Below are positions 45,774 to 54,339 of a stretch of 64,000 nt of DNA, in pieces. Position numbers and translations under genes: made by a program. Numbering within the stretch: position 1 is the stretch's first letter; every line of letters starts with the position of its first letter. The DNA is taken from positions 1 through 64,000 of the forward strand of contig NZ_JAHXRW010000002.1 in assembly GCF_019429625.1 (NCBI RefSeq). Direction: 5' to 3'. The stretch is from Celeribacter sp. PS-C1. GTDB lineage: Bacteria > Pseudomonadota > Alphaproteobacteria > Rhodobacterales > Rhodobacteraceae. Below the pieces are notes generated by a model that did no database searches, had not been told where the DNA came from, and worked only from the letters and a program-made list of their open reading frames with translations.

Positions 45774-47228
45774 TCAACGGCCTGATTTCGGCGGTTTGCC
45801 GCCTCTGCCACCGCCCGGCTTGCCCGAGAAGCCGCCGGGTTTTCCGGAGCCGCCCGTGCCGCCACCGTGGGACTTGAAACCGGCCGAGCGCGGTTTGCCG
45901 TCACGCCCGCCGCCATGGGATTTGAAACCCTGGGATTTGAAGCTGCCGGGCTTGCCGCCGCGCTCCTCGCCCCGATCGTCCCGCTTGCCGCCCGGTTTGC
46001 CGCCAAAGGGTTTGCCGCCCGGTTTCCCGTCGCGCGGCTTGCCCTTAAAGCCTTCGCCACGCGATTTGAAATCGCCATCGCGTGCCCCATCACGACCGCC
46101 GTCACGATCACGATTGCCACCGGCGCCGCGTTTGCCTTGGTAGCCCTCGCCACGGGGCTTGAACCCACCGGGTTTTGCATCATTGTCATCGCGGCGTTTG
46201 AAGCCCTGGCTGCGCGGTTTGAACCCTTCGTCGCCGTCACGTTTCCCTTTGAACGGCGGTTTGCCACCGGGTTTGCCGACGCGCGGGCCGTCACGTTCAC
46301 TGCGGTCCCGATCCCCGAAGGAGGGTTTGCCGCCCGGTTTGCCAAAAGGCTTGCCACCTGGTTTTCCGGCCGGTTTTCCACCACGTGCATCATCGCGTCC
46401 ACGCACTTCCTTGCGCGGACCGCCCGGCTTGCCGCCACGTTCGACGGTGCGTTTCGCCTTGCCGCCTTCGCCGATCTCAAGGTCCATGCCAAGCTGATCG
46501 CGCAGCACGCGGCCGCGGACTTCCTCGACCTGACCTGGCTGCAAGGTGCCCAAACGGAACGGCCCATAAGACAGGCGGATCAGACGGTTCACGGTCAGAC
46601 CGATGTGCTCCATCGCGCGGCGGATTTCGCGGTTCTTGCCCTCGCGCAGACCGACGGTGAGCCAGGCATTTGCCCCTTGCTGACGGTCAAAGGCCACTTC
46701 CATCGGTTGGAAATTCTCGCCATCAATGGTGACGCCCTTGCGCAGCGGTTCCAACATGGCCTCGGTCGCGGTGCCTTTGACCCGCACGCGATATTTGCGC
46801 AGCCAGCCGGTATCGGGCAATTCGAGTTTGCGCTTCAGCTCGCCATCATTGGTCAAAAGCAAAAGCCCCTCGGAGTTCAAATCGAGGCGCCCGACGGACA
46901 TCACCCGCGGCAGCTCTTTCGGCAGCTGGTCGAACACCGTGTCGCGGCCTTTTTCGTCCTTGGCCGAGGTCACCAGACCCAGAGGCTTGTGATAGAGCCA
47001 GAGCCGCGGCGGTTCCGGTTCGCCAACCTCTTTGCCGTCGACGAAAATCTTGTCCTTCGGCAGCACATTGAGCGCCGGCGAGGCGACCACGCGCCCGTTC
47101 ACCGTGACGCGGCCCTCTTCGATCAAAGCCTCGGCTTCGCGGCGCGAGGAAATGCCAGCGCGGGAGAGCACCTTGGCAATGCGCTCGCCGGGAGGGGTCT
47201 TTTTCGGGGTCTTGGGCGTGTCAGTCAT
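45774..47228 (-). CDS. RluB-type 23S rRNA pseudouridine synthase with long basic tail
   Basis: 484 residues. An S4 RNA-binding domain (RIAKVLSRAGISSRREAEAL, residues about 16-35) precedes a pseudouridine synthase core with the catalytic Asp in VGRLDLNSEGLLLLTNDG. Residues about 240-484 are a low-complexity tail rich in Gly, Lys, Arg, Pro and Asp, with many GGKP repeats. RluB/RluF enzymes modify 23S rRNA near position 2605. Tails like this exist in other alphaproteobacteria but this one is very long. Confidence 0.87.
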   Translation of the reverse strand: MTDTPKTPKKTPPGERIAKVLSRAGISSRREAEALIEEGRVTVNGRVVASPALNVLPKDKIFVDGKEVGEPEPPRLWLYHKPLGLVTSAKDEKGRDTVFDQLPKELPRVMSVGRLDLNSEGLLLLTNDGELKRKLELPDTGWLRKYRVRVKGTATEAMLEPLRKGVTIDGENFQPMEVAFDRQQGANAWLTVGLREGKNREIRRAMEHIGLTVNRLIRLSYGPFRLGTLQPGQVEEVRGRVLRDQLGMDLEIGEGGKAKRTVERGGKPGGPRKEVRGRDDARGGKPAGKPGGKPFGKPGGKPSFGDRDRSERDGPRVGKPGGKPPFKGKRDGDEGFKPRSQGFKRRDDNDAKPGGFKPRGEGYQGKRGAGGNRDRDGGRDGARDGDFKSRGEGFKGKPRDGKPGGKPFGGKPGGKRDDRGEERGGKPGSFKSQGFKSHGGGRDGKPRSAGFKSHGGGTGGSGKPGGFSGKPGGGRGGKPPKSGR

Positions 47229-47287
47229 GGGAATGGCCTTTCGTTGGCGCGCTCATACTCCGCACGGGGCCTTATGGGAAGAGAAAA

Positions 47288-47313
47288 GGCGGCCCACAGG
47301 GCTGTGGACCGCC
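47288..47313 (-). terminator. terminator of ompW
   Basis: On the minus strand, GGCGGTCCACAG-CC-CTGTGGGCCGCC followed by TTTTC. The 12-bp stem has one G-T pair. It lies 26 bp after the ompW stop. Confidence 0.8.
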
Positions 47314-47339
47314 AATCTCAGGTGCTCTGGTTCTGAACC

Positions 47340-47966
47340 TTAGAAGCTCATGACGTAGGAAACGCCGAAGACCCACGGATCAATCTCGGCCTTGCCGATT
47401 TTGGCGCCGTCGAGTTTCACATCGCTGTCGATGTCGATCCACCGCACGTCGGTCCGTAAGGCCCCGCGTTCGCTAATCTGGTAATCGAAACCGGCGTGAA
47501 GCGCGACGCCCCAGGAGTCGGAGAGATCAAGATCGCTGCCCGCGATGGCGCCTTTGGCGGTTTCATCGAAGAAAGCGGTGTAGTTGACGCCGACGCCGAC
47601 GAAGGGGGTAAAGGTTGAACCGGTGTCGAAGTGATATTGCAAGGAGACCACCGGCGGCAGGTGTTGGGTCGAGCCGATCTCACCCATGCCAGACGCGCTG
47701 ATGTTATGTTTGAACGGCCAGGCGCCCAGGACTTCGATGCCGAGGTTGTCTTTGATGAAATATTCAAAGGTGACGGTCGGGCGTAGGTTGTCGCCGACAT
47801 CCAGATCGGTGGTGCCCAAAATGCTGCCGTTGTCCGAGTTCGGCATGACGCTGCCAAGGCCAAGGCCCAAGGTCATCGTGCCGGCCTCTTGCGCGAAAGC
47901 GGCGGAGGAGATGGCGCAGGTGAGGCCGAGAACGGCGGCAGCAGCCAGAACGGAGGATTTCTTCAT
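47340..47966 (-). CDS. ompW: OmpW-family outer-membrane protein
   Basis: 208 residues. A signal peptide (MKKSSVLAAAAVLGLTCAIS, cleaved after about AFA) precedes an eight-stranded barrel typical of OmpW. Recognised stretches are LGLGLGSVMPNSDNGSI, LPPVVSLQYHF (residues about 101-111) and the terminal aromatic VSYVMSF. OmpW forms a hydrophobic channel for small molecules. An FNR-like box 69 bp upstream suggests induction at low oxygen, as known for OmpW in enterobacteria. Confidence 0.88.
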   Translation of the reverse strand: MKKSSVLAAAAVLGLTCAISSAAFAQEAGTMTLGLGLGSVMPNSDNGSILGTTDLDVGDNLRPTVTFEYFIKDNLGIEVLGAWPFKHNISASGMGEIGSTQHLPPVVSLQYHFDTGSTFTPFVGVGVNYTAFFDETAKGAIAGSDLDLSDSWGVALHAGFDYQISERGALRTDVRWIDIDSDVKLDGAKIGKAEIDPWVFGVSYVMSF

Positions 47967-48034
47967 TGTCAGTGTCCCTTAGGTATTTAATTTCGCGCGT
48001 GCGCCATCCATCGCTCTGCTCGCGGGATGTGGCT

Positions 48035-48048
48035 TTGATGTGAGTCAA
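48035..48048. promoter_or_regulatory. FNR-like box upstream of ompW
   Basis: TTGAT-GTGA-GTCAA matches the FNR dyad TTGAT-N4-ATCAA with one change and resembles the cydA box at 11270. It lies between the divergent ompW and tadA genes, 69 bp from the ompW start. Confidence 0.6.
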
Positions 48049-48183
48049 TTCGACGAAGCCGCGTCAATCTGTCCTCATTCCGACGCAAAAGTGTAATGGC
48101 AGGCGGGGTGTGGCGAGACATGGTCGATGCGGGGGGATGATGCGATGGCTTGCCTTTGGACGCCTCGCACGGCAGGAAAGGGC

Positions 48184-48633
48184 ATGTCGTTTCGCTCTTA
48201 TATGGATGAGGCCTTGAAAGAGGCCCGGTTGGCCGAGGCCCGTGGCGAGGTGCCCGTGGGCGCCGTCGTGGTGTCGCCCGACGGCGAGATCGTCGCGCGG
48301 GGCGGCAATCGCACCCGTGAGGACAATGATCCGACGGCCCATGCGGAGATCGTGGCACTTCGGGCGGCTTGTGCTGCCTTGGGGCAGGAGCGGCTGCCGG
48401 GGTTCGATGTTTATGTCACTCTGGAACCCTGTCCGATGTGCGCGGCGGCGATTTCCAACGCGCGCATTCGCAGGCTCTATTATGGCGCCTCCGATCCGAA
48501 ATCCGGTGGTGTCGCTCATGGCGCGAAAATCTATAGCCATGCCCAGTGCCATCACGCGCCGGAGATTTATGACGGCATTGCGGGCGACGAGGCCGAGACG
48601 ATGCTCAAGGCGTTCTTTGCCTCAAAACGCTGA
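48184..48633 (+). CDS. tadA: tRNA-specific adenosine deaminase
   Basis: 149 residues with the zinc site His-Ala-Glu in PTAHAEIVAL (residues about 51-60) and Cys-x2-Cys in EPCPMCAAAIS. It converts A34 to inosine in tRNA-Arg(ACG). I chose MSFRSYMDEAL at 48184; the frame is open upstream to 48127, but that part is unlike the family. Confidence 0.92.
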   Translation: MSFRSYMDEALKEARLAEARGEVPVGAVVVSPDGEIVARGGNRTREDNDPTAHAEIVALRAACAALGQERLPGFDVYVTLEPCPMCAAAISNARIRRLYYGASDPKSGGVAHGAKIYSHAQCHHAPEIYDGIAGDEAETMLKAFFASKR

Positions 48634-48734
48634 GCGCGCGATCCCAAAGAAAATCACAAAAAATGCCCCCGCCCGCGTAGGGAGCCCCTCTAGCGCCCGT
48701 ATTATGAGTATCGACGCCGCAAAGGAGTAACCAA

Positions 48735-49142
48735 ATGCGCATCCGATACCGCGCCCTGATCGGGGTAACATTTTGTGCTTTCGGGCTGGCGGCCCCGGCG
48801 CTGGCTGCGACGACTGTCATGGCCTATGACACCAACGGCGACAGCGTGCTGACCCGCGCCGAGTTTCAAGGGCTGTAAATCGACAGCTTCAAGGTGCTCG
48901 ATGCCAATGGCGACGGGTCTGTCACCTTGGCCGAAATCGACAGCCTTGCCGCCTCCAAGGACGTCAACGTCTCCGGCAAGCGTGTCATGGTGCGTGACAC
49001 CGATGGGGACGGGGCGGTGACGCAGGCCGAATATCTCGCCGTCGCTCCCGGGTTCCAGAAGGCGGACGTCAACAATGATGGCGTTCTGGCTCGCAAGGAA
49101 ATCACCCGCGTGTCAAAGTTCCTCGCGCAGGCTGGGTACTGA
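48735..49142 (+). pseudogene. EF-hand protein interrupted by an in-frame TAA
   Basis: One 136-codon frame starts with a signal peptide (MRIRYRALIGVTFCAFGLAA) and an AAGGAG ribosome site. It continues through four EF-hand loops: DTNGDSVLTRAEF, DANGDGSVTLAEI, DTDGDGAVTQAEY and DVNNDGVLARKEI. A TAA at 48876-48878 (codon 48) stops it after the first hand, but the frame continues intact beyond. A GTG at 48894 could start the rest without a signal peptide. It is probably a recent mutation, a sequencing error or readthrough. It precedes the small secreted gene and the ECF sigma operon. Confidence 0.75.
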
Positions 49143-49268
49143 CCGCCGAATACTGACTACCTCAAACGTCCCTCAAGATCACACCTGAAAGCCGGATCTT
49201 GTTGTTTCACCCCCGCGACAGCGGACCAAAAGAAATGGCCAAATGGCCTAATTCAAAGGACTTTAACG

Positions 49269-49583
49269 ATGAAAACCGTGACCAAATCCCTCTGCGCCCT
49301 CTCCCTGATCGTGCCGCTTTTGGCCGCCACGCCGGGTTTTGCCCGCGGCCTGACTGTGACCACCAACAATGGCGGTGAAATCGCCAAAGAACACACCTGT
49401 ATTCAGGGCAATCAGATGGTGACCTGTGAAACCGTGACCACCGGAACAAATGCCGAAGGTCAAAGCGTGTCGCGCGATGTCGTGCGTACCAACACTGGCG
49501 GAAGCACGGCTGTCGAAACCACCCTCTCGGGCCCGGACGGTGGCACCACCACCCGCAATCGTGGCCTGATCGTCACCCGCTAA
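49269..49583 (+). CDS. small secreted protein of unknown function
   Basis: 104 residues with a clear signal peptide (MKTVTKSLCALSLIVPLLAA, cleaved near GFA). The mature part is Thr/Gly-rich with a Cys pair (HTCIQGNQMVTCETV) and a repetitive beta-like tail (SGPDGGTTTRN). No family recognised. AAAGGAC precedes the ATG. It lies just before the ECF sigma operon, with a hairpin after it. Confidence 0.65.
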   Translation: MKTVTKSLCALSLIVPLLAATPGFARGLTVTTNNGGEIAKEHTCIQGNQMVTCETVTTGTNAEGQSVSRDVVRTNTGGSTAVETTLSGPDGGTTTRNRGLIVTR

Positions 49584-49595
49584 CGCGGGATACGG

Positions 49596-49642
49596 CCCGG
49601 GTCACCATGTCCATCCCCCCCTCTACGTCACGGTGACCCGGG
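49596..49642. terminator. 11-bp hairpin before the ECF sigma gene
   Basis: CCCGGGTCACC (49596-49606) and GGTGACCCGGG (49632-49642) are a perfect inverted repeat with a 25-nt loop. It could end the upstream transcript or be a regulatory dyad for the sigma operon; there is no T-run. A GTAACC element at about 49659, -35-like for ECF promoters, follows. Confidence 0.45.
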
Positions 49643-49723
49643 TCAACATTTTGACGCGTAACCTCTGTGTTTCATGGTACCTCTGTTGACATCTTCTCGC
49701 CCCTCTCAGCCGGAGCCGCAGTT

Positions 49724-50290
49724 ATGACTGCTCATCAGCCTCCCACGCAGGCAGATGCAAAAGCCGTAATGGCAGCGCTGGCCCGAGGCGAGCGCGCGGC
49801 CTTGGCGCGATTGATCGCGATGTATGGCCCGGGCATCCGGCGCTATGCCGCGCAATCGCTGACCGTGTCCTCGGAGGCGGAAGATGTCGCACAGGAGGTG
49901 TTCTTGCGGGCCTGGCGCCATGCGGAACGCTACGATCCCTCCAAGGGCGCCGTGTCCTCATGGCTCTACAGGATCGCGGTCAATCTGTGCATTGATCACA
50001 ACAGGCGGGGGGGCTTTCGGCGGTTTGTCGGGATCGACAGCATGCCGGAGCCGGAAGACGACATGCCGGGGGCGGAAACGGAATATGGTGCGCGCCAGAG
50101 ATTGGCGCAGACCCAGGCCGTGATCCGCACATTGCCGACCCGGCAGAAACAGGCGATCCTGCTCAAGGCCGCAGGGGAGCTTTCGGGGGCGGAGATCGCG
50201 ATGGCGCTCGGCACGAGCGAAGGGGCGGTGGAACAATTGCTGGTGCGCGCTCGAGCGACGCTCAGGGCCCGGCTGGAACTGGAGGAGTGA
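49724..50290 (+). CDS. ECF RNA polymerase sigma factor
   Basis: 188 residues. Sigma region 2 (EAEDVAQEVFLRAWRHAER, residues about 48-66, with SSWLYRIAVNLCIDHNRR) and region 4 (LPTRQKQAILLKAAGELSG and ALGTSEGAVEQLLVRARATL) are clear. I chose MTAHQPPTQ at 49724; the frame is open to 49667. Two genes follow that encode a small membrane protein and a periplasmic protein, an arrangement like CnrH-CnrY-CnrX. Confidence 0.88.
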   Translation: MTAHQPPTQADAKAVMAALARGERAALARLIAMYGPGIRRYAAQSLTVSSEAEDVAQEVFLRAWRHAERYDPSKGAVSSWLYRIAVNLCIDHNRRGGFRRFVGIDSMPEPEDDMPGAETEYGARQRLAQTQAVIRTLPTRQKQAILLKAAGELSGAEIAMALGTSEGAVEQLLVRARATLRARLELEE

Positions 50291-50296
50291 TTCAAG

Positions 50297-50629
50297 ATGT
50301 CGGATCATGACAACACGACGAAGGCGGCACATGCGAAGACAGACGCGGAATTTGACCGCGAGCTGGCCGCACTTTTCGCCCACCCCGAGGACGAGGATGT
50401 CGCGGAACTGTCCCGCGCGGTCCTCAGCCAGACCGTCACCGTCAACCGAACGCGCACCGAGATCCACGGCGACGTGCTCTCCGAACCTTTGCCTTGGGCT
50501 TTGGGCTTTGGCGGGTTGATGGCGCTCGGCGTGGCGCTGGGCTACGTCCTGTCTTCCACTGCGCTGGGCGATGGGTTTCTCGCCTGGTTTGCCTTCGGTG
50601 ACCTTTTGACCTTGATGGGGGGCTTCTGA
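50297..50629 (+). CDS. small single-pass membrane protein, probable anti-sigma factor
   Basis: 110 residues. A charged N-terminal cytoplasmic part (residues 1-65, helical, with TDAEFDRELAALFAHP) is followed by membrane helices around residues 68-88 and 93-108. The size and position between an ECF sigma gene and a metal-sensor-like gene suit a CnrY/anti-sigma role. No recognised anti-sigma motif, so the role is inferred from context. Confidence 0.6.
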   Translation: MSDHDNTTKAAHAKTDAEFDRELAALFAHPEDEDVAELSRAVLSQTVTVNRTRTEIHGDVLSEPLPWALGFGGLMALGVALGYVLSSTALGDGFLAWFAFGDLLTLMGGF

Positions 50630-51039
50630 TGTCTGCAGCACAACGACCGCATCGCGTTTCAAAAGGTCGCATCGTTTTGATCGGCGTTCTGGCGCTCTCG
50701 CTTTTGGGCAATGCTATCGCTTTGGGCGCTACCTGGCGGTTCCAGCAGGTGCGAGTCACCTTGATGGGGGACGAGGCCGGGCCACCGCCCGCTTTCCCCG
50801 CCGATGTCCGCCGAGACCTTCGCGCGCATTTTCAGGACAATCAGAATAGCCTGTCGCCGAAGGTGCGCGCTGTGATCGACGCCCGTCGCGCCGTGGTCGA
50901 CACCGGAACCACTACGCCGTTTGACAAGGCGGCGACGGAGACGGCGATGGAGGAGTTCCGACGCGCGCTGGACGAGGCTGTAAGCGAGGCGCAAGGCCTC
51001 GTACTCGAAGTTCTCGAGGCGCGCGCGTCCGAAGGCTAA
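50629..51039 (+). CDS. periplasmic metal-resistance sensor-like protein (CnrX/ZraP type)
   Basis: 136 residues. One N-terminal membrane helix (about 14-34) is followed by a helical hairpin typical of the Metal_resist/CnrX fold (PADVRRDLRAHFQDNQNSL ... FRRALDEAVSEAQ). The periplasmic part has only one histidine (RAHF), so the CnrX metal ligands are not conserved; the signal may not be cobalt or nickel. Its start overlaps the preceding stop (ATGT region at 50629). Confidence 0.7.
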   Translation: MSAAQRPHRVSKGRIVLIGVLALSLLGNAIALGATWRFQQVRVTLMGDEAGPPPAFPADVRRDLRAHFQDNQNSLSPKVRAVIDARRAVVDTGTTTPFDKAATETAMEEFRRALDEAVSEAQGLVLEVLEARASEG

Positions 51040-51042
51040 AGT

Positions 51043-51747
51043 TTAGATCTCAAGCGGCACCAGCACCTCGGGCACCTTCACCACGCCGTCCTCCAGCGCA
51101 TAGACCAACTCATCGCAGCTCTGCGCCAGAAGCGGGAAGGTGCCCCAGTGACACGGGATCACCGTTTTGAAATCAAAGAACTTTTGACAGACGTAGGCGG
51201 CGCGTTTCATGTCCATCGTGTAATGCCCGCCCGCGCACAATAGCCCGATGTCGGGTTGGTGTAGATCTGCAAACCATTCCATATCGGCCATGATGTCGGT
51301 GTCGCCGGAGACATAGATCGTGTGGCCCTCGCCAGAGATCATAAAGCCCGCCGGATCGCCCGCATATTGTGGCGCGCCGTCTTTGAAGTCGATGGATGAG
51401 CTATGCACGGCGTTTACCATGGTGACGGTGACCGCATCGTCGCCTTCGCCCAAAGTGATCGTGCCGCCTTTGCCAAATCCCGTGACCTGCGCGCCCTCTC
51501 TGCCGAGGATGATCGACAGCTCATGGATGCAATAGATCATCGCGTCGGTCTCTTGCGCGACGGGCAGGGTGGTCGAGGCATGGTCGCCATGACCATGGGT
51601 GAGGAAAATCGCCGTCGCGCCCTCGGTCGCCTCCGCCTCGCGGCCCTCGGGGAAGGCCGGATTGCCCGCCAGCCACGGGTCGATCAGGAGAACCTGATCT
51701 GCAATTTCGATGCGAAAACCGGAGTGGCCCAGCCATGTGATTTTCAT
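51043..51747 (-). CDS. UPF0173 metal-dependent hydrolase
   Basis: A 234-residue metallo-beta-lactamase-fold protein with MKITWLGHSGFRIEI, the metal motif LTHGHGDHAS (residues about 52-61) and VSGDTD. Substrates of the UPF0173 (YtkL-like) family are unknown. It converges on the CnrX-like gene, with only 3 nt between the stops. Confidence 0.85.
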   Translation of the reverse strand: MKITWLGHSGFRIEIADQVLLIDPWLAGNPAFPEGREAEATEGATAIFLTHGHGDHASTTLPVAQETDAMIYCIHELSIILGREGAQVTGFGKGGTITLGEGDDAVTVTMVNAVHSSSIDFKDGAPQYAGDPAGFMISGEGHTIYVSGDTDIMADMEWFADLHQPDIGLLCAGGHYTMDMKRAAYVCQKFFDFKTVIPCHWGTFPLLAQSCDELVYALEDGVVKVPEVLVPLEI

Positions 51748-51827
51748 TTGTACAAACTCCCTGGTTCAGAAAACGACTCTCAGCGCTATGTTGTAGCCTA
51801 AGATCAATATACTAGGGTGACAGGGCG

Positions 51828-52490
51828 ATGTGGCCAGAGACTTGGAATGCGCAAATTGATGCCTATTGCGAACGCACGGATTTCACCTTTTGGTCGGAGC
51901 CGGTCAATGCACTGACAAATGCGGCGTTTTTGATCGCCGCGCTGGTGATCTGGCCGCGGGCGAGGGCCTATCCCATGGCGCGGGCTTTGGTCGTCGTGCT
52001 TTTCGTGATCGGCCTTGGCTCCTTCGCCTTTCACACCACGGCGACACGCTGGGGTGCGATGGTGGACACTTTGCCGATCCTCCTGTTCATCTTGCTCTAT
52101 ATCTTCGCGGCGACACGGGATTATTTCGGGCTTGAGACTTGGAAATCCGTGCTCGTGACCATGCTGTTCTTCCCCTACGCCGCCGCCACCGTGCCGCTTT
52201 TCTCGAATTTGGGTCTCGGCAGTTCCGCGGCCTATGCGCCTGTGCCAATGCTCATTTTCATCTATGCCATCCTCCTGAGGCGCCGCGCGCCCCTGACCGC
52301 ACGCGGTCTCGCAGTTGGCGCGCTGATCCTTTGCCTTTCCATTGCGATGCGCTGGCTCGATGAGCCGATCTGCGCTGGCCTCCCCTTGGGCACGCATTTC
52401 CTCTGGCACATCCTCAACGCGATGATGTTGGGCTGGATGATCCATGTTTATCTCACGCATATGCTTGAAGGCCGCGCGCAGGGGCGCTAA
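51828..52490 (+). CDS. ceramidase-family membrane protein
   Basis: 220 residues with seven predicted helices. The alkaline ceramidase pattern is present: DAYCERTDFTFWSEPVNALT near the start, SFAFHTTATRW with the metal histidine, and HFLWHILNA at the C-terminal end. Members hydrolyse ceramides or act on related lipids. It may serve in sphingolipid or other lipid metabolism. It precedes gatCA. Confidence 0.8.
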   Translation: MWPETWNAQIDAYCERTDFTFWSEPVNALTNAAFLIAALVIWPRARAYPMARALVVVLFVIGLGSFAFHTTATRWGAMVDTLPILLFILLYIFAATRDYFGLETWKSVLVTMLFFPYAAATVPLFSNLGLGSSAAYAPVPMLIFIYAILLRRRAPLTARGLAVGALILCLSIAMRWLDEPICAGLPLGTHFLWHILNAMMLGWMIHVYLTHMLEGRAQGR

Positions 52491-52525
52491 AGCCTCATGT
52501 GACCAAGATTACGGAGCATTGCCCC

Positions 52526-52813
52526 ATGTCCATCGACATTGATACCGCCCGCCGGGTGGCCAAGCTCGCCCGCATCCGCGTCGAGGAAGACGCGCTTCCT
52601 GCGCTGGCCTCGGAATTCAACGCTGTGCTCGGCTTTATCGAGCAACTCTCCGAAGTGGATGTCGAGGGCGTCGAGCCGATGACCTCGGTGACGCCGCAGC
52701 GTCTCAAACGCCGCAAGGACGGTGTGACGGATGGCAATATGCAGGAGAAAATCCTGAAGAATGCGCCCGACGCGCGCGAGGGCTTCTTTGCAGTGCCGAA
52801 GGTGGTGGAATAA
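52526..52813 (+). CDS. gatC: Asp/Glu-tRNA(Asn/Gln) amidotransferase subunit C
   Basis: 95 residues with [20 protein letters not shown] and the GatC motifs [10 protein letters not shown] (residues about 51-60) and [17 protein letters not shown]. It stabilises GatAB, which amidates misacylated tRNAs. ATG 52526 is preceded by GGAG; the stop overlaps the gatA ATG by 1 nt. gatB is not in the window. Confidence 0.92.
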   Translation: MSIDIDTARRVAKLARIRVEEDALPALASEFNAVLGFIEQLSEVDVEGVEPMTSVTPQRLKRRKDGVTDGNMQEKILKNAPDAREGFFAVPKVVE

Positions 52814-54300
52814 TGTCTGATCTCAATAAACTCACGCTTTCCGCCGCCCGTGACGGTCTGCGCGCAAAAGAATTTACCTCCGCCGATCTGACAGAGGCTT
52901 GCCTCACCGAGATCGAAGGCGCGGGTGCGCTCAATGCTTTCGTGCACAACACGCCCGAGATCGCCCGCGAACAGGCCAAAGCCGCCGACGCGCGTCTGGC
53001 CGCAGGCGATGCGCCCGCGATGTGCGGTCTGCCGATCGGGATCAAGGATCTGTTTGCGACCAAAGGCGTGCCGACCCAAGCGGCCTCCGCGATCCTCGAA
53101 GGGTTTAAACCCGAATACGAGTCGACCATCACCTCGAAGCTGTTTGACGCTGGCGCGGTCATGCTGGGCAAGCTCAACATGGACGAGTTTGCCATGGGCT
53201 CCTCGAACGAAACATCGACCTATGGCAACGCGGTCAACCCGTGGCGCCGAGGCAATGAAGAGACCCCGCTGACGCCGGGCGGCTCCTCGGGTGGCTCCTC
53301 TGCGGCCGTTTCCGCCGATCTTTGCTTGGCTGCGACCGGCACCGACACAGGCGGCTCGATCCGCCAGCCTGCCGCCTTCACCGGCATCGTGGGCATCAAG
53401 CCGACCTACGGGCGCTGCTCGCGCTGGGGTGTGGTGGCCTTTGCCTCCTCGCTGGACCAAGCTGGCCCGATGACCAAATCCGTGCGAGACGCGGCGATCA
53501 TGTTGGAGGCCATGTGTGGTCACGACATGAAGGACTCGACCTCCGCCGATCTGCCGGTGCCGAATTTCGAGGCGCTTTTGACCGGCGATATTCGCGGCAA
53601 GAAAATCGGTATCCCGAAAGAATACCGCCTCGACGGCACGCCGGACGAGATCGTCAAACTTTGGGACGATGGCGCCGCGATGCTCAAGGACGCCGGTGCC
53701 GAGATCGTCGATATTTCGCTGCCGCACACCAAATACGCGCTGCCGACCTATTACGTCATCGCGCCGGCTGAGGCCTCTTCGAACCTCGCTCGTTATGACG
53801 GGGTGCGCTATGGCCACCGTGCGACGCTTGCGGCGGGCGAGGGCATCAACGACATGTACGAGAAAACCCGCGCCGAAGGCTTCGGCAAAGAGGTTCAGCG
53901 TCGCGTCATGGTCGGCACCTATGTGCTCTCGGCTGGCTTCTACGACGCCTATTACAACAAGGCGCGCAAGGTCCGTACGCTGATCAAGAAGGACTTCGAG
54001 GATGCTTTCGCCGCTGGTGTCGACGCGATCCTGACGCCCGCGACGCCGTCTCCGGCCTTTGGTCTGGGCGAAGTGTCCGATAGCGATCCGATTCAGATGT
54101 ATCTGAACGACGTCTTCACTGTGACCGTGAACCTCGCGGGTCTGCCGGGCATTTCCGTGCCGACCGGTGTGTCGGCCACGGGGCTGCCGCTCGGGCTTCA
54201 GCTCATCGGCAAACCTTGGGAAGAGGGCGATCTGCTGAATATCGCGCATTCGCTTGAGGGTGCCGCAGGCTTTGTTTCCAAGCCGGAAAAATGGTGGTAA
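52813..54300 (+). CDS. gatA: Asp/Glu-tRNA(Asn/Gln) amidotransferase subunit A
   Basis: 495 residues, the amidase-signature subunit. It has the catalytic Lys in LPIGIKDLF (residues about 77), the Ser-rich [15 protein letters not shown] (about 156-170) and [15 protein letters not shown] with the catalytic serine. It hydrolyses glutamine to supply ammonia. It follows gatC directly. Confidence 0.94.
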   Translation: MSDLNKLTLSAARDGLRAKEFTSADLTEACLTEIEGAGALNAFVHNTPEIAREQAKAADARLAAGDAPAMCGLPIGIKDLFATKGVPTQAASAILEGFKPEYESTITSKLFDAGAVMLGKLNMDEFAMGSSNETSTYGNAVNPWRRGNEETPLTPGGSSGGSSAAVSADLCLAATGTDTGGSIRQPAAFTGIVGIKPTYGRCSRWGVVAFASSLDQAGPMTKSVRDAAIMLEAMCGHDMKDSTSADLPVPNFEALLTGDIRGKKIGIPKEYRLDGTPDEIVKLWDDGAAMLKDAGAEIVDISLPHTKYALPTYYVIAPAEASSNLARYDGVRYGHRATLAAGEGINDMYEKTRAEGFGKEVQRRVMVGTYVLSAGFYDAYYNKARKVRTLIKKDFEDAFAAGVDAILTPATPSPAFGLGEVSDSDPIQMYLNDVFTVTVNLAGLPGISVPTGVSATGLPLGLQLIGKPWEEGDLLNIAHSLEGAAGFVSKPEKWW

Positions 54301-54339
54301 GAGGCGCGTAAATTCGCCTCTTTTGGAGCTTTTGCCCCC

